Shown here: piece by piece, positions 45,032-55,404 of the stretch
How positions within the stretch are numbered: the first letter of the stretch is position 1
Layout of the letters: every line of letters begins with the position of its first letter
Origin: Macrosoma leucophasiata
Lineage: Eukaryota; Arthropoda; Insecta; Lepidoptera; Hedylidae
DNA length: 64,000 nucleotides
Assembly (NCBI GenBank): GCA_036365455.1
Contig: JAWQUS010000007.1
Span: 23,886,001-23,950,000, forward strand
Direction of reading: 5' to 3'
Notes under the pieces: model-generated
What the model was told of the DNA's origin: nothing
The model's input: only the letters and a program-made list of their open reading frames with translations
The model's database searches: none
Program-made: the position numbers and the translations under genes

Positions 45032-46108
45032 TACTAGCTGTCCCGGCAGACCTTGTTCCGCCCTATTTCTCTAAAACCATAGATCAACACGGGCCACCGG
45101 CCGCGGCGGACCGGAGGGGAGTAGCCTTAAGCAGGCTTTCCCTTCTGTTAACGCACAAGACCAAATGGTCCTATGCCTGTCGCCCAGATATTTAAATGTG
45201 TGCGTGAAATTGTTTATGTATTTTGTTAAAGTCAAAGTAAGAGTTGCAAGTTGGGCCGAGTTGCTCTATGTCTAAAACAAAGTTACAATTTTTTTTTATA
45301 TTTAGCTGCCCAGACAGGTTTCTTTCTGTTTAAAATTATTTGCTTGTCACTGACTGATAGAAATAAAATAATATTGAAAGACTTCAGTATCTATCTTCAA
45401 TATCTAATAGTAGGAGAGATACTGAACCCTCCGAGTAACGTTTGCGTTGGCCCTGTAAGGTTAGAAATTTTTGTAGAGATGAATTATAAGGGTTATTCGT
45501 CAACTCGACACGGACGGCCGGACACACGTGTGTCCAGTTGGTATAACTTGAAATTGTAATGACTTGTTATTTCGTCTTCTGGACACGACAATATTTTTGC
45601 GTGTGTCCACATGGTGAAACTTAAATAAAACCACTTTTAAGTTTTCACCAACTGGACACTATCACTTTTATTTGCAAAAAAGGTACAGTCATGTGCATAA
45701 TCTCTTCAACATGCTTAGTACAAAAACTATAAGCCTAGCAAGGAGCAACCCGTCACGTCATCTGGATTTCTGATGAGAAAAGTTACTACAGCTGATTATG
45801 ACTCATTCCTACAACAAGGCTTACAAGCGTTCCGATACTCGAAGGGTTTACTAGCTCTTGGACCATAATGTGATGAAAGCTTTGTCGTTTTGATTGTCGT
45901 CAAATGTTCATAGCTGGGGATAGAGTAGTTTGTTAAAGAAAATTGTTGTTTCTACTATTTTTCTCGTATTTTTACGTTTTTCTCTCCATCAACCTTCCTT
46001 AGACTTCATTAAACACAAAAAAACAGAAATCAACCAAATCGGTTCAGCCGTTCTCGAGTTTTGCGCTTATCAAAACATTTAGCGATTCATTTTTATTTAC
46101 ATAGATGC
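45032..46108 (-). repeat. Possible split family F element
   Basis: CTAGCTGTCCCGGCAGACCT at 45033 and CGGTTCAGCCGTTCTCGAGT near 46042 correspond to the two ends of family F. About 950 bases between them include a CACGGGCCACCGGCCGCGGC piece also found near 31632. Whether this is one element is unclear. Confidence 0.35.
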
Positions 46109-46597
46109 CCAGTAATACTTACCTACTGTCATTTTATAATGTAATTTGTTAAATCGATTCACTTGCAATAATACTTTTTTCAGTTAACATTCATTTGCTC
46201 AAGACTGCGTGACTTGTACGTAGAACTGCAAACCTAAATTCGACATTTCATCGCACTAAGAATCTAATATTTACTTCACAATTTGTATCTAATTCGACCA
46301 AAGTTAACAGGTTATTTATTTGGCAATATCTCGAGTCAGTATCGCAACGTAAAATCGATTTTTAAAATGAAAGAATTATTCTTAATTCGGTTTGCGATAA
46401 CTTAGTCTTTATTGCGTGAGTAATAAAGTGTAGCGTCTATTGACTGTGGTTAATCGCGTAATGAAAAGTCACTATTGCCTTATTGCTTTGACCGTCGAAG
46501 CTTAATTTGGTCTTTGTTGATTTAATTCTTATAGATAGAAGCATGACCAAAGCGGTTCCACCTCTTGGTTCTGTTGACAAACAATAAATATAATTTG

Positions 46598-47012
46598 GGA
46601 GGTTTTGGCGGGAACCTTGAAAGAGGCGTATGGTGCTCTTATTTTATTTCATTTTCTTGGTGTATTTTTAAGTTATGTTGAATAAAGTTGGTGGCATTTT
46701 GTTTGATATAGGTTTATTACAGTGCCTGTGTATAGTGAAATAGAATAACAGTGCGAAAACACGACCTTTCAGGTTGCCTCCAAAACTTCATTGTAAATGT
46801 TCTGGTAAAGTAGCCATCGCTTTACTCGACTTAACTTGACTGTAACTCACTTGACTGACATATTATACTTGATAACTTATATACTTGATACTTACATATT
46901 ATACTTGATATTATACTAACTTTGACGCTGCTTAAATAAATACGAAATATCGTTTTACTTGACACTGGCAATATGCGTAATAGCGATGCCATAATAACAA
47001 AAAAAAAAATAT
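46598..47012 (+). mobile_element. Family B A-tailed retroposon with 10 bp target duplication
   Basis: Starts GGAGGTTTTGGCGGGAACC, ends GCGATGCCATAATAAC plus A run. ATATAATTTG flanks it at 46588-46597 and 47013-47022. Confidence 0.85.
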
Positions 47013-47308
47013 ATATAATTTGATATCTGTCAAATCAATAAATTATTTTAAAATAAAAAAAAACCGCCTTCAAAAAAAAAATTCAAAAACTGAATAGACA
47101 AAAACACTAATCAAAAAAACGGCGGGAAATTCCAAAAAGCGCGGGCGCGTTTTTCTTTGCTAAATTGTTTTTTGTATATTTATAGCATTCTGTTTAGTGT
47201 AAAGCGTGTATATTTGTTATTGTTTTCTTTGCATTATTTATTTGTATATATTTTTCTCTACATCTGGTAAGTTTTTGTACATAGGTATTTTACGTATTAT
47301 AAGTAACC

Positions 47309-48862
47309 ATGAACGAACCTCCCGATCCCGGAGGTACCGTTCCTCCCGCTAGTAATTTCGTCACAATCCAATATGACGAATCAAGCATTGATACAGATGG
47401 TTCTGTTTCCCAGCCAAATACGAGGAAACGCAGTCGTTTACACAAAATATGTAAACACTGCAACAAAAAAAAGAGGAAAAATATAGGAGGGCAAAAGGAC
47501 ATTGGATGCCACTGTCTTGAAGAGGACATTGTAATAGATCAAAACCCTCAATCCATGGAAGCCTCACACTCACATGTTCCTATACAAACATTTCACAATA
47601 ATGAAAACCCTGATAAAGTCAATGAACAGAGCAATGTTTTTCAGAGTAGAAGATGTTATAATAGTACAGATGCCTCTCCGTTTGTTGTTCATGTCCAAAG
47701 AATTCAGTCAGCCCCCAATGATGGTACTACTTTACATCCAATTACATTTGGAAATTTTCTTCAAAAACACAATATCAGTAATATTGTCAACGGCAGTGTG
47801 AAGAGACTAGGTCGGAATCGTATTCAATTAGCTTTCTCCAACTATACAGATGCAAATTTATTTATTGAATCAGAGATTTTAATACCAAGTAAACTCAAAG
47901 CTTTTATTCCATCCGTTAATATTACTAGAGTTGGGATAGTCAAAGGTATCCCAAATGAATGGTCCCCTGAGGAAATAATAGCCAACACTTCAGTGCCTAT
48001 TGGTTGTGGCAATATAATTAAAGTAAGGCGTATTAACTATAAAGTCATAGTAAATGGTGCCCCAGAGTGGAAACCATCCCAATCGGTTGTATTTTCCTTT
48101 GATGGACAGGTGTTGCCGAAACGAATTTTTATATGTTACAATGCTCTACCCGTAGACTTATACATATTTCCCACAATCCAATGTTACAATTGCTGTCGGT
48201 ATGGTCACACTAAGACACAATGTAGATCTAAGCCACGCTGCTACAAATGTGGACAGGAACACAGTGGTGAGTCATGCAGAATCGAAGGGGATATGCTTTG
48301 TTGTATTTGTTCAGGTCCCCACTCAGCCACCAGTAAATCTTGCCCAGAATTTATTAGACAAAAAGATATTAAAGTATATATGGCACAAAATTGTGTATCA
48401 CATGCAGAAGCCTCCAAAGTATATCCATCAAATGTAAAGTCATATGCACAGGTCTTGACAGCATCTTCATTAAAGCCTATTCCTGAAAATAATAAAACTG
48501 TTGGTAATCAATCCAGTCCTTACCAAAATTTCAACACAAAGTCCTATAAAAAAACAGTTTTCCTGAAGTCTCGCCCTTCTCCGAATATTGTAAAGGGATA
48601 CGATAGAGAAGCACATCAAAATCTAATTAAAGATTATGATATGCCTCCACCATCTGATGGGTGTGTCATAAACTCACAGTATAACTTTGAACGCGGACAA
48701 GAACAGGACCTATCCTCTAATATTATATCTGCTATTTTTAATACTCTTGCCCAATTCAACATATCTTTACCGTCCAACGTTGCTAGACTAATTGAAATAC
48801 TCTTACAAAACATAAACATTGAAAATGGCTTACAAAGCCAACATAATTCAGTGGAATTGTAG
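47309..48862 (+). CDS. Retrotransposon ORF1 (gag-like, three zinc knuckles)
   Basis: 517 residues. It is the RNA-binding protein of the element, which packages the element RNA. The N-terminus is serine/lysine-rich with a CKHCNKKKRK patch. An RRM-like region spans about residues 125-285. Three zinc knuckles follow: C292-x2-C-x4-H-x4-C305, C311-x2-C-x3-H-x4-C323 and C331-x2-C-x3-H-x6-C345. The C-terminal third is low-complexity with a short amphipathic end. The start at 47309 has a good context (AACC before ATG). The ORF overlaps ORF2 by 38 bases in a different frame. Confidence 0.88.
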   Translation: MNEPPDPGGTVPPASNFVTIQYDESSIDTDGSVSQPNTRKRSRLHKICKHCNKKKRKNIGGQKDIGCHCLEEDIVIDQNPQSMEASHSHVPIQTFHNNENPDKVNEQSNVFQSRRCYNSTDASPFVVHVQRIQSAPNDGTTLHPITFGNFLQKHNISNIVNGSVKRLGRNRIQLAFSNYTDANLFIESEILIPSKLKAFIPSVNITRVGIVKGIPNEWSPEEIIANTSVPIGCGNIIKVRRINYKVIVNGAPEWKPSQSVVFSFDGQVLPKRIFICYNALPVDLYIFPTIQCYNCCRYGHTKTQCRSKPRCYKCGQEHSGESCRIEGDMLCCICSGPHSATSKSCPEFIRQKDIKVYMAQNCVSHAEASKVYPSNVKSYAQVLTASSLKPIPENNKTVGNQSSPYQNFNTKSYKKTVFLKSRPSPNIVKGYDREAHQNLIKDYDMPPPSDGCVINSQYNFERGQEQDLSSNIISAIFNTLAQFNISLPSNVARLIEILLQNINIENGLQSQHNSVEL

Positions 48863-51800
48863 AAGCATAGTAAGTAAGAAAAGTGATCTTATTTACTTAA
48901 TTAACACATATGACCCGATTTTATTATCAATCTCTGAAACCTGGCTAAAGCCAGAATTTAGGTTTAAGGTTAGGAATTTTAACATTATTCGAGAAGACAG
49001 GTCCGACGGTTATGGCGGTGTTGCCATTTTAGTTAGGAAAGCTATTCCATTTAAATTAATTTCTATACCAACACATAACCCAGATTTTTCTGTTGTTGCT
49101 CTTGAAATAATGAATATTTGTTTTGTTTCAATATATATTCCGCACCCATCTTCTGTAATTCTGGCCGAATTAGATAACTTACTAGCTACCTTGATTAGAC
49201 CATTTATATTGCTAGGAGATTTTAATTGCCAACATGAATCCTGGGGTAGTGGTAGTACAAATTATTACGGCGATAAATTGCTGGAGATCATCGACAAACA
49301 TAATCTGTGTTTTATAAACAGTGGTTTATCAACAAGACGAACAAATCCTAATGAGAGTAAAAGTGTGGTCGATTTATCTATTTGTACACCCAATTTAGCT
49401 TCTATTTTTACATGGGACACACTTTCATCTACATTTGGTAGTGATCATTTTCCAATTATCTTGTCATTTCCGACAAAAAAAAGTATTCTTCCACAAAAGT
49501 TTTCGCGTAATAAATATGTACTGACTAATGTTACGGATGAAATGTGGAACAACTACAGCATGAAAGTTGATGACAAAATATCAGTTTTATCTACTACTCA
49601 AAGTATTGAAGATCGTGCGGAGGCTCTGGCAAATATTTTAATAGAGTCTGCTAATGAAATATTGCCCATTAAAAAATATTCATCTGTCCTTCCCTGTCCC
49701 CCATGGTGGGATAACGAATGTAAACAAGCGATTAAAAAAAGAAAAGAAGCCGAGATCAAATATAAAAATAAGATGACGATGAGCAATTTCTTCTTTTTAA
49801 AAAATGTTATGAGTAATGTGAAAAGATTGTTTAAGACAAAAAAGAAAGAGAGCTGGATGAAATTTTGTTACTCTATATCTCCTAGTACTCCAGCCTCGTT
49901 AGTGTGGAGAAAAATAAAAAGATATCGGCTTGGTATTGACAACTCTCCATCGTGTTATTTACCACCGTCTCTTGTAGCACAATTTTTGGATAACATTGCT
50001 CCACCATCAGTCCCCCAGAACATTAGTCCACTCTTAATCCTTCCAAGTGATCTAACAGGACTTTGCTCTCCATTTTCTCCTGAGGAGCTAAATCAAATTT
50101 TAGAAAATGTAAAAGACTCTGCCCCTGGTCACGATAACATTCTGTACTCTTTTGTCAGCCATCTGAATCATAAGTCCAAGTTGTACTATTTAAATATTAT
50201 CAATTCCATCATAATTTCCGGGACCATTCCGAACTCTTGGAAATCTCAGATAATCATCCCTATTTTAAAACCTAATAAAGAGCCATCTTCTACATCTTCA
50301 TATAGACCAATAGCCCTTTCCTCAGTTCTTTTAAAAATCACCGAACATTTAATCAAACATCGTCTGGAGTGGTTTTTAGAATCGAATCAGTTGTTGAGCC
50401 CGTCTCAATACGGTTTTAGAAGAGGAAAAAGCACGCTGGATAGTATCAGCATCTTTATCACAGACATTCAACTGGCGTTCTCTAAAAATGAATCAGTAAT
50501 TGCAGCTTTTCTAGACGTTACCTCAGCGTATGATAATGTCGTAATTCCGATACTCAGAGAGAAGCTTTTGAAATTAAATATTCCAAAATTATTTATAAAT
50601 TTTATATGTGATATGTTAACCGAAAGATTCATCTGTTTATTTGTCGATGATAATAAACATCAACGCACTGTTTCGAAGGGACTGCCACAGGGGTCTGTTT
50701 TGAGTCCATTGTTGTATAGCATTTATACATACGATTTAGATGCCTCTCTTGGAATGGATTCAAAAATTTTACAATATGCTGACGACCTCCTGGTTTATTC
50801 TATGAATCGTGATATTAATTCTGCTAGCAAATCATTGTCCCTATCCCTAAATATGCTGAAAAGTTGGCTGGATAATAATGGTCTAGATTTAAGTGCATCT
50901 AAAAGTACGATTGTTTTATTTTCTAGATCCCGTATGCCTCCACCCATCTCTATTAGTTATAATAATACTCCGATACCGGTGAAAAACTATGCAAAATTTT
51001 TAGGGGTCTTCCTTGACTCAAAACTGACTGGATTACCACATTGTAATTTCATAGCTAATAAATGTGAAAAATTATTGAATATAATTAAATGTCTTTCAGG
51101 AGTCTGGTGGGGTGCTCACCCTTTTTATTTAAAATTAATTTATAACGCTTTAGTGAGAAGTGTTCTTGATTACGGTACATTTCTACTTCAGCCATGTAGT
51201 GCAGTTGCCTTAAAAAAACTTGATAGTATACAATCCAAATCACTACGTATAATAAGCGGTGCTATGAGGTCTAGTCCCATCAATGCTTTACAAGTCGAAT
51301 GTTGCGATCCACCACTCCATCTAAGAAGACAATTTTTAAGTGATAAATTTTTATTTCGCTGTTTACAGTTTTCTAACCATCCACTTATAAGAAAGCTACA
51401 TATTCTTTCCGAATATGTTGAGAGTTTTCCCTACTGGTCACATAAACACACTCCCTGTATAGTACTTAGCTTTCGTAAATATTTGTCTCTGTCTGCTCCT
51501 GTACATAGATCTCCAATGCTTCCAATGTTTCAATGTACCTACGAATCTTTAACACTTTCTCCTATCGTACATCTAGATTTAGACATCATTAAAACAGAAA
51601 CTGCTAATGGGCAATTCATTTTTACTGCACATAAAAGGTTCTCAGATTCCAATTATATATTTACGGACGCTTCAAAACACGAAAACAGCTGTGTGGGTGT
51701 GGGAATATACCACTCGCAGTATGAAATCATAGAAAAAATTAAATTACCTATTGAATCTTCCGTGTTTACAGGTGAACTGTATGGTATCTTTAAAGCTATT

Positions 51801-52520
51801 GAATACGTATTAATGTTCAAACTGCAGAAAGCTGTAATTTTCACGGATGCATTAAGTGCATTGCAAGCCATTCAAAAATTTCCTTTTCGGTCCAACAAAC
51901 TTAATCCCATAATTTTCGACATTCGTCGTTTATTACATGATTGTTACCAAAAAAAATATGTTGTTCAATTAGCATGGATCCCAGGGCATTGTGGCATTAT
52001 TGGTAACATGAGAGCCGATGACCTTGCTAATGATGCTATACAAAATGGAGACATGTTTCCGTATAAGATTTACTGTCCCGACTTATTGTCAATGCCTAAA
52101 ATTTCACTTCATTCTTCGTGGCAAGATTTATGGAATGTCAGCAGCCAACGGAAAGGCATCTGTTACTCAAGCATTCAAAGAGTCATCCCTCTGAAACCAT
52201 GGTTCTTTTCCTTGGATTTAGACAAAAGATGTATTAGTGTAATAACCAGAATCAGATTAGGACATACGTGTACACCTCAACATCTTTCAAAGTTGCATAT
52301 AATAGAGAGTCCTAAATGTGATTGTGGAGCCGATGCTATTGGGGACGTAAACCATGTCTTTTTCTCTTGTTGTTCCTATGACCATTCCTCTTTCTATTCA
52401 GATCTTGTTTTCCTCCAAATTCCACTCCCATCTTCAATATTATGTCTTCTCGCTTATAATGATGTAAATATATATAATATTTTAGCTAGATTTATTTTAT
52501 TAAATAATATTAAGATTTAA
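48825..52520 (+). CDS. Retrotransposon ORF2: endonuclease, reverse transcriptase, RNase H
   Basis: 1231 residues from the ATG at 48825 (MAYKANIIQWNCRS). The APE-type endonuclease covers ~1-225, with ISETWL, LLGDFNCQHESWG and GSDHFP (~206). The reverse transcriptase covers ~430-760, with YRPIALSSVLLKITE, GFRRGKSTLDS, GLPQGSVLSPLLY and the YADD catalytic box at 651-654. RNase H lies at ~940-1080 with all acidic positions: FTDAS, GELYG, FTDALSAL and ADDLAN. A C-terminal CDCG...H...C motif follows. No stop or frameshift, so it could be active. It nicks the target, reverse-transcribes the element RNA and removes RNA. Confidence 0.93.
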   Translation: MAYKANIIQWNCRSIVSKKSDLIYLINTYDPILLSISETWLKPEFRFKVRNFNIIREDRSDGYGGVAILVRKAIPFKLISIPTHNPDFSVVALEIMNICFVSIYIPHPSSVILAELDNLLATLIRPFILLGDFNCQHESWGSGSTNYYGDKLLEIIDKHNLCFINSGLSTRRTNPNESKSVVDLSICTPNLASIFTWDTLSSTFGSDHFPIILSFPTKKSILPQKFSRNKYVLTNVTDEMWNNYSMKVDDKISVLSTTQSIEDRAEALANILIESANEILPIKKYSSVLPCPPWWDNECKQAIKKRKEAEIKYKNKMTMSNFFFLKNVMSNVKRLFKTKKKESWMKFCYSISPSTPASLVWRKIKRYRLGIDNSPSCYLPPSLVAQFLDNIAPPSVPQNISPLLILPSDLTGLCSPFSPEELNQILENVKDSAPGHDNILYSFVSHLNHKSKLYYLNIINSIIISGTIPNSWKSQIIIPILKPNKEPSSTSSYRPIALSSVLLKITEHLIKHRLEWFLESNQLLSPSQYGFRRGKSTLDSISIFITDIQLAFSKNESVIAAFLDVTSAYDNVVIPILREKLLKLNIPKLFINFICDMLTERFICLFVDDNKHQRTVSKGLPQGSVLSPLLYSIYTYDLDASLGMDSKILQYADDLLVYSMNRDINSASKSLSLSLNMLKSWLDNNGLDLSASKSTIVLFSRSRMPPPISISYNNTPIPVKNYAKFLGVFLDSKLTGLPHCNFIANKCEKLLNIIKCLSGVWWGAHPFYLKLIYNALVRSVLDYGTFLLQPCSAVALKKLDSIQSKSLRIISGAMRSSPINALQVECCDPPLHLRRQFLSDKFLFRCLQFSNHPLIRKLHILSEYVESFPYWSHKHTPCIVLSFRKYLSLSAPVHRSPMLPMFQCTYESLTLSPIVHLDLDIIKTETANGQFIFTAHKRFSDSNYIFTDASKHENSCVGVGIYHSQYEIIEKIKLPIESSVFTGELYGIFKAIEYVLMFKLQKAVIFTDALSALQAIQKFPFRSNKLNPIIFDIRRLLHDCYQKKYVVQLAWIPGHCGIIGNMRADDLANDAIQNGDMFPYKIYCPDLLSMPKISLHSSWQDLWNVSSQRKGICYSSIQRVIPLKPWFFSLDLDKRCISVITRIRLGHTCTPQHLSKLHIIESPKCDCGADAIGDVNHVFFSCCSYDHSSFYSDLVFLQIPLPSSILCLLAYNDVNIYNILARFILLNNIKI

Positions 52521-52675
52521 TTCTAATATGTAAATATTGTTTGTATTATAATTTTATTCCACGCTGTCCTTAACCGAATGTTCCTTTCCAAATCCCGACA
52601 TTTCCGAACAATTTATGTTTGTATAAGTTTCCCCCGTTTGTGGTTGGCATGAAGTACAAAGGTACATTGCCATAA

Positions 52676-52738
<63 letters not shown>

Positions 52739-52739
<1 letters not shown>

Positions 52740-53253
52740 ACTAAAAAGCGAAAAATCACTCAATTATTTTAATATGGGCTACGTACTTACCTACTCATAG
52801 GTTTGAAGTCGGTGCCAAGGCAATAATATCGAAAAATCATCCAAGTATGCTATGAAATTTGAAGAGTTCCCTTGATTTCTCCAGGATGGATCCCATCATC
52901 ACATCTTGATATGGTGACAATGGAATACATGTGAGGTATACGGCCACAAGGCTCGGAAGGTTATTATTACAAAAAATATCGATAATGATTTTTCGATATT
53001 TTTTGTAATAAAAACATCGAAAAATCATCCAAGTATGCTATGAAATTTGAAGAGTTCCCTTGATTTCTCCAGGATCCCATCATCACATATTGACATGGTT
53101 ACAATGGGACCAACTGTGCAATATACCCTTTCAAACAAAAAAAAAACATCCAAATCGGTGCAGGCGTTTTTAAATTATCGGTGAACATACATAAAAAAAA
53201 AAGATACGGACGAATTGAGAACCTCCTCCTTTTTTCGAAGTCGGTTAAAAAAC
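52739..53253. repeat. Right part of the repeat interrupted by the retrotransposon
   Basis: The left flank at 47069-47100 reads AACCGCCTTCAAAAAA...GAATAGACA, and the right side ends CCTTTTTTCGAAGTCGGTT near 53226-53248, an inverse of the same end. So one older element, cut by the retrotransposon, extends about from 47067 to 53250. Within it a ~95 base piece (AAATCATCCAAGTATGCTAT...) is present twice, at 52832 and 53019. Confidence 0.6.
52964..53011. other. Perfect 19 bp hairpin
   Basis: TTATTACAAAAAATATCGA (52964-52982) and its exact inverse (52993-53011), loop of 10 bases. It sits between the two direct copies of the ~95 base piece and may be where the duplication arose. Confidence 0.75.
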
Positions 53254-53819
53254 AGCATGTATCTATGTGGAACTACTTATGTACGCACGTAACAAGTTAA
53301 AGTTACTTCTTTAGCGTAACAATCCGATATTATTACCAGAAATAAAACAAAACGACAAAAAAGTTTTGCAACTAACTTCAGGCTGTTGCTTTCACATGTC
53401 AGTGTGTGCCCGTATATCGTAAAAATTCATGAAAAGTATAAGTAACATTTAAAATTGGGAATGAAATAAAATAAAAACTTAATTAAATAACGGTTATACT
53501 TACGACGCGACAGTATAGTTTTTTCTAAGCAGGTAGTCATATTATTTGTTCAGCTTAGAATGGCTTAGATAATATGATATCACATTTATATTTATTATAA
53601 TAGTATTACTTGTCATAGATTTTAGATTTTTATTATTTTGAGTGTGCTATGGAGTTTGCAAGCATTTCTGACAAGTTTGCTCAGGCTTCGTAAGTTAATC
53701 TAGTGTTTATTTTTATTTTTATATAAACCTATACATTATTGTTGCTACCTATTTTTTTTTGTTATGTTATAGATACCTATAATATTTGTACTGGTTGGTA
53801 ACTTTTAATAATAATAATT

Positions 53820-54095
53820 TAATAAACTGGCTGACATCCGTGGATCACTCAGAGGGACCCAGATGAAAACCAGCGTCAAGTAGATATCATCTGCTTGGCA
53901 TAAGCTGATCTGGGTACCCATTCGGATCAACACTGAGACATACTCGACGTCACACCTACTGTCTGTTTGTTCCAAATTGCTTTTATCTGTTGTTTATTGT
54001 CGTTTGTTATTTGTTACATGTTATTCCTATTTTGTGTCTCTGTTTTATCCGAATAAATGTATTCTATTCTATTCTATTCTATTCTATTCTACATA
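53820..54095 (+). repeat. 3' end of a non-LTR element with (ATTCT)n tail
   Basis: Non-coding sequence ending AATAAATGT then seven or so copies of ATTCT (54060-54090). A-rich or simple-repeat tails of this sort mark the 3' ends of LINEs. No open reading frame upstream. Confidence 0.45.
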
Positions 54096-54299
54096 TCACA
54101 GTTTAAGTATTATATTAGATAAATTCTTTAGACTGTGGCGATATGGTGACGTAACGTCACGGGTCACGTCTTGCCTCCAACGAATCTGACACGGATTAGA
54201 GTAATTGCAATATCATTGCTTTTTTTCACGATACACTTGATTATCGAATGAACACGTTACCGGTGTTTCGTTGATGGAACTTCTTAAACAAAATAGTTC

Positions 54300-54470
54300 A
54301 TAGACGTCTACACAAAAACCGGGAGATAAAATGCAGATGTGTTACCATCCCTGAATCCTTAGTTGTTATGTCTCTGGGATCATACATTACCATCTAACCG
54401 GAACACTATAGTGCTGAACGTGCGTTGGTGCTTACGCTCTCGCTCACCACTAGAACTCTACCACCAGTTT
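54300..54470 (-). repeat. Family A element, degenerate
   Basis: Contains AGACGTCTACACAAAAACCG, AATGCAGATGTGTTACCATC, and the ACTCTACCACCAGT end. The tail end is missing. Confidence 0.55.
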
Positions 54471-55092
54471 AATTATATTTAAGGCGGCCAACTTTCTGAA
54501 AATAGCATGCGGGACTTTTTGTGGATAGATAGGGTATGGTGAATGCAAAGTATGAAGTTTTGTCAGTATACGTACCCATAATTGCATGAAAACATAAAAC
54601 TTACAAACTTAATACAAATGGAACAAAGCAATCACATACACACACGCAAACCGATGTTGTTTGCATGCGTGTGTGGATGTAGCGTAGAGTGTATGTTTTA
54701 TGTGTGTGTGTGACTGTGTGGTTGTGAAATAGTGAATAGAATAGGTACGTCAATGCATCGAATGCGGGACATCCAACGTTTTGCGGGACTATTTTATTAA
54801 TTCTTGCAAAGCGGTATTACATCCAGCATTACGGGACGGTCCCGTAGAATCCGAGACGGATTTCTACGCCAACGGACAAAATACTCAATACTTATATGTG
54901 TTTAACACGACAAAGTGTGTATTTATTCATCGCAATTTTTATACAACCACATCATGTATGTGGCGTAACGGATTCACGTACGCGTAATGTCTAATTACGA
55001 GTAATTGTCCCTGCTGTTCACTTGCGAACCTAGTTAGAACTGGGTTTCCTAGGCTAGGTTATTCTGTGACACAAAACTCACTCTCTCTAAGG

Positions 55093-55226
55093 GCGAGATT
55101 CACAGACCGCACTGCGACTTTACTTTCGAGCATAGTACGCTTCGAACTGTCAAAACCCACACATTTCTGACAGTTCTAAGTATACTTTGCTCAAAGTAAA
55201 GTCGTAGTGCGGTCTGTGAATCTCGC
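55093..55226. mobile_element. Hairpin MITE, GAGATTCACAGACCGC family, clean copy
   Basis: 34-base arms (55093-55126 and 55193-55226) differ at one position. The inner part (CGCTTCGAACTGTCA / TGACAGTTCTAAGTATAC) extends the pairing, leaving a short loop. 134 bp in all, non-coding. It defines the family seen at 67-1144. Confidence 0.85.
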
Positions 55227-55404
55227 ACTAAGTGAAGAGGATCGAGAGGATTCGCTTTTTCTTTTTTAATAAAAAGCCTTAAAAAGAATTGGACATGCAC
55301 ATGCGCGTTCCCACCATTGTATGAACGGGGCCATGACCACAACTTAACTAAGAAAAATACCCTATATTTAACCTGCATTTGTGTAAAAATTTAATATCGA
55401 TTCG

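Larger units (their letters stand above)
47111..52738 (+). mobile_element. Full-length I-group non-LTR retrotransposon
   Basis: It has a 5' UTR of ~198 bases, ORF1 (47309-48862), ORF2 (48825-52520), a 3' UTR and a 62-base A tail (52677-52738). AAAACACTAA precedes it (47101-47110) and reappears at 52735-52744, a candidate 10 bp target duplication, though the A part merges with the tail. Both frames are open from end to end, so the copy looks young. Endonuclease, reverse transcriptase and C-terminal RNase H with a three-knuckle ORF1 place it in the I/R1/LOA assemblage, most likely I. It is inserted in an older repeat whose ends flank it. Confidence 0.9.

Noticed and set aside
54056..54095. Telomere-like or satellite run of ATTCT
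   Set aside because: A short simple-repeat tail behind an AATAAA-like sequence, better read as a LINE 3' end; insect telomere repeat is TTAGG.
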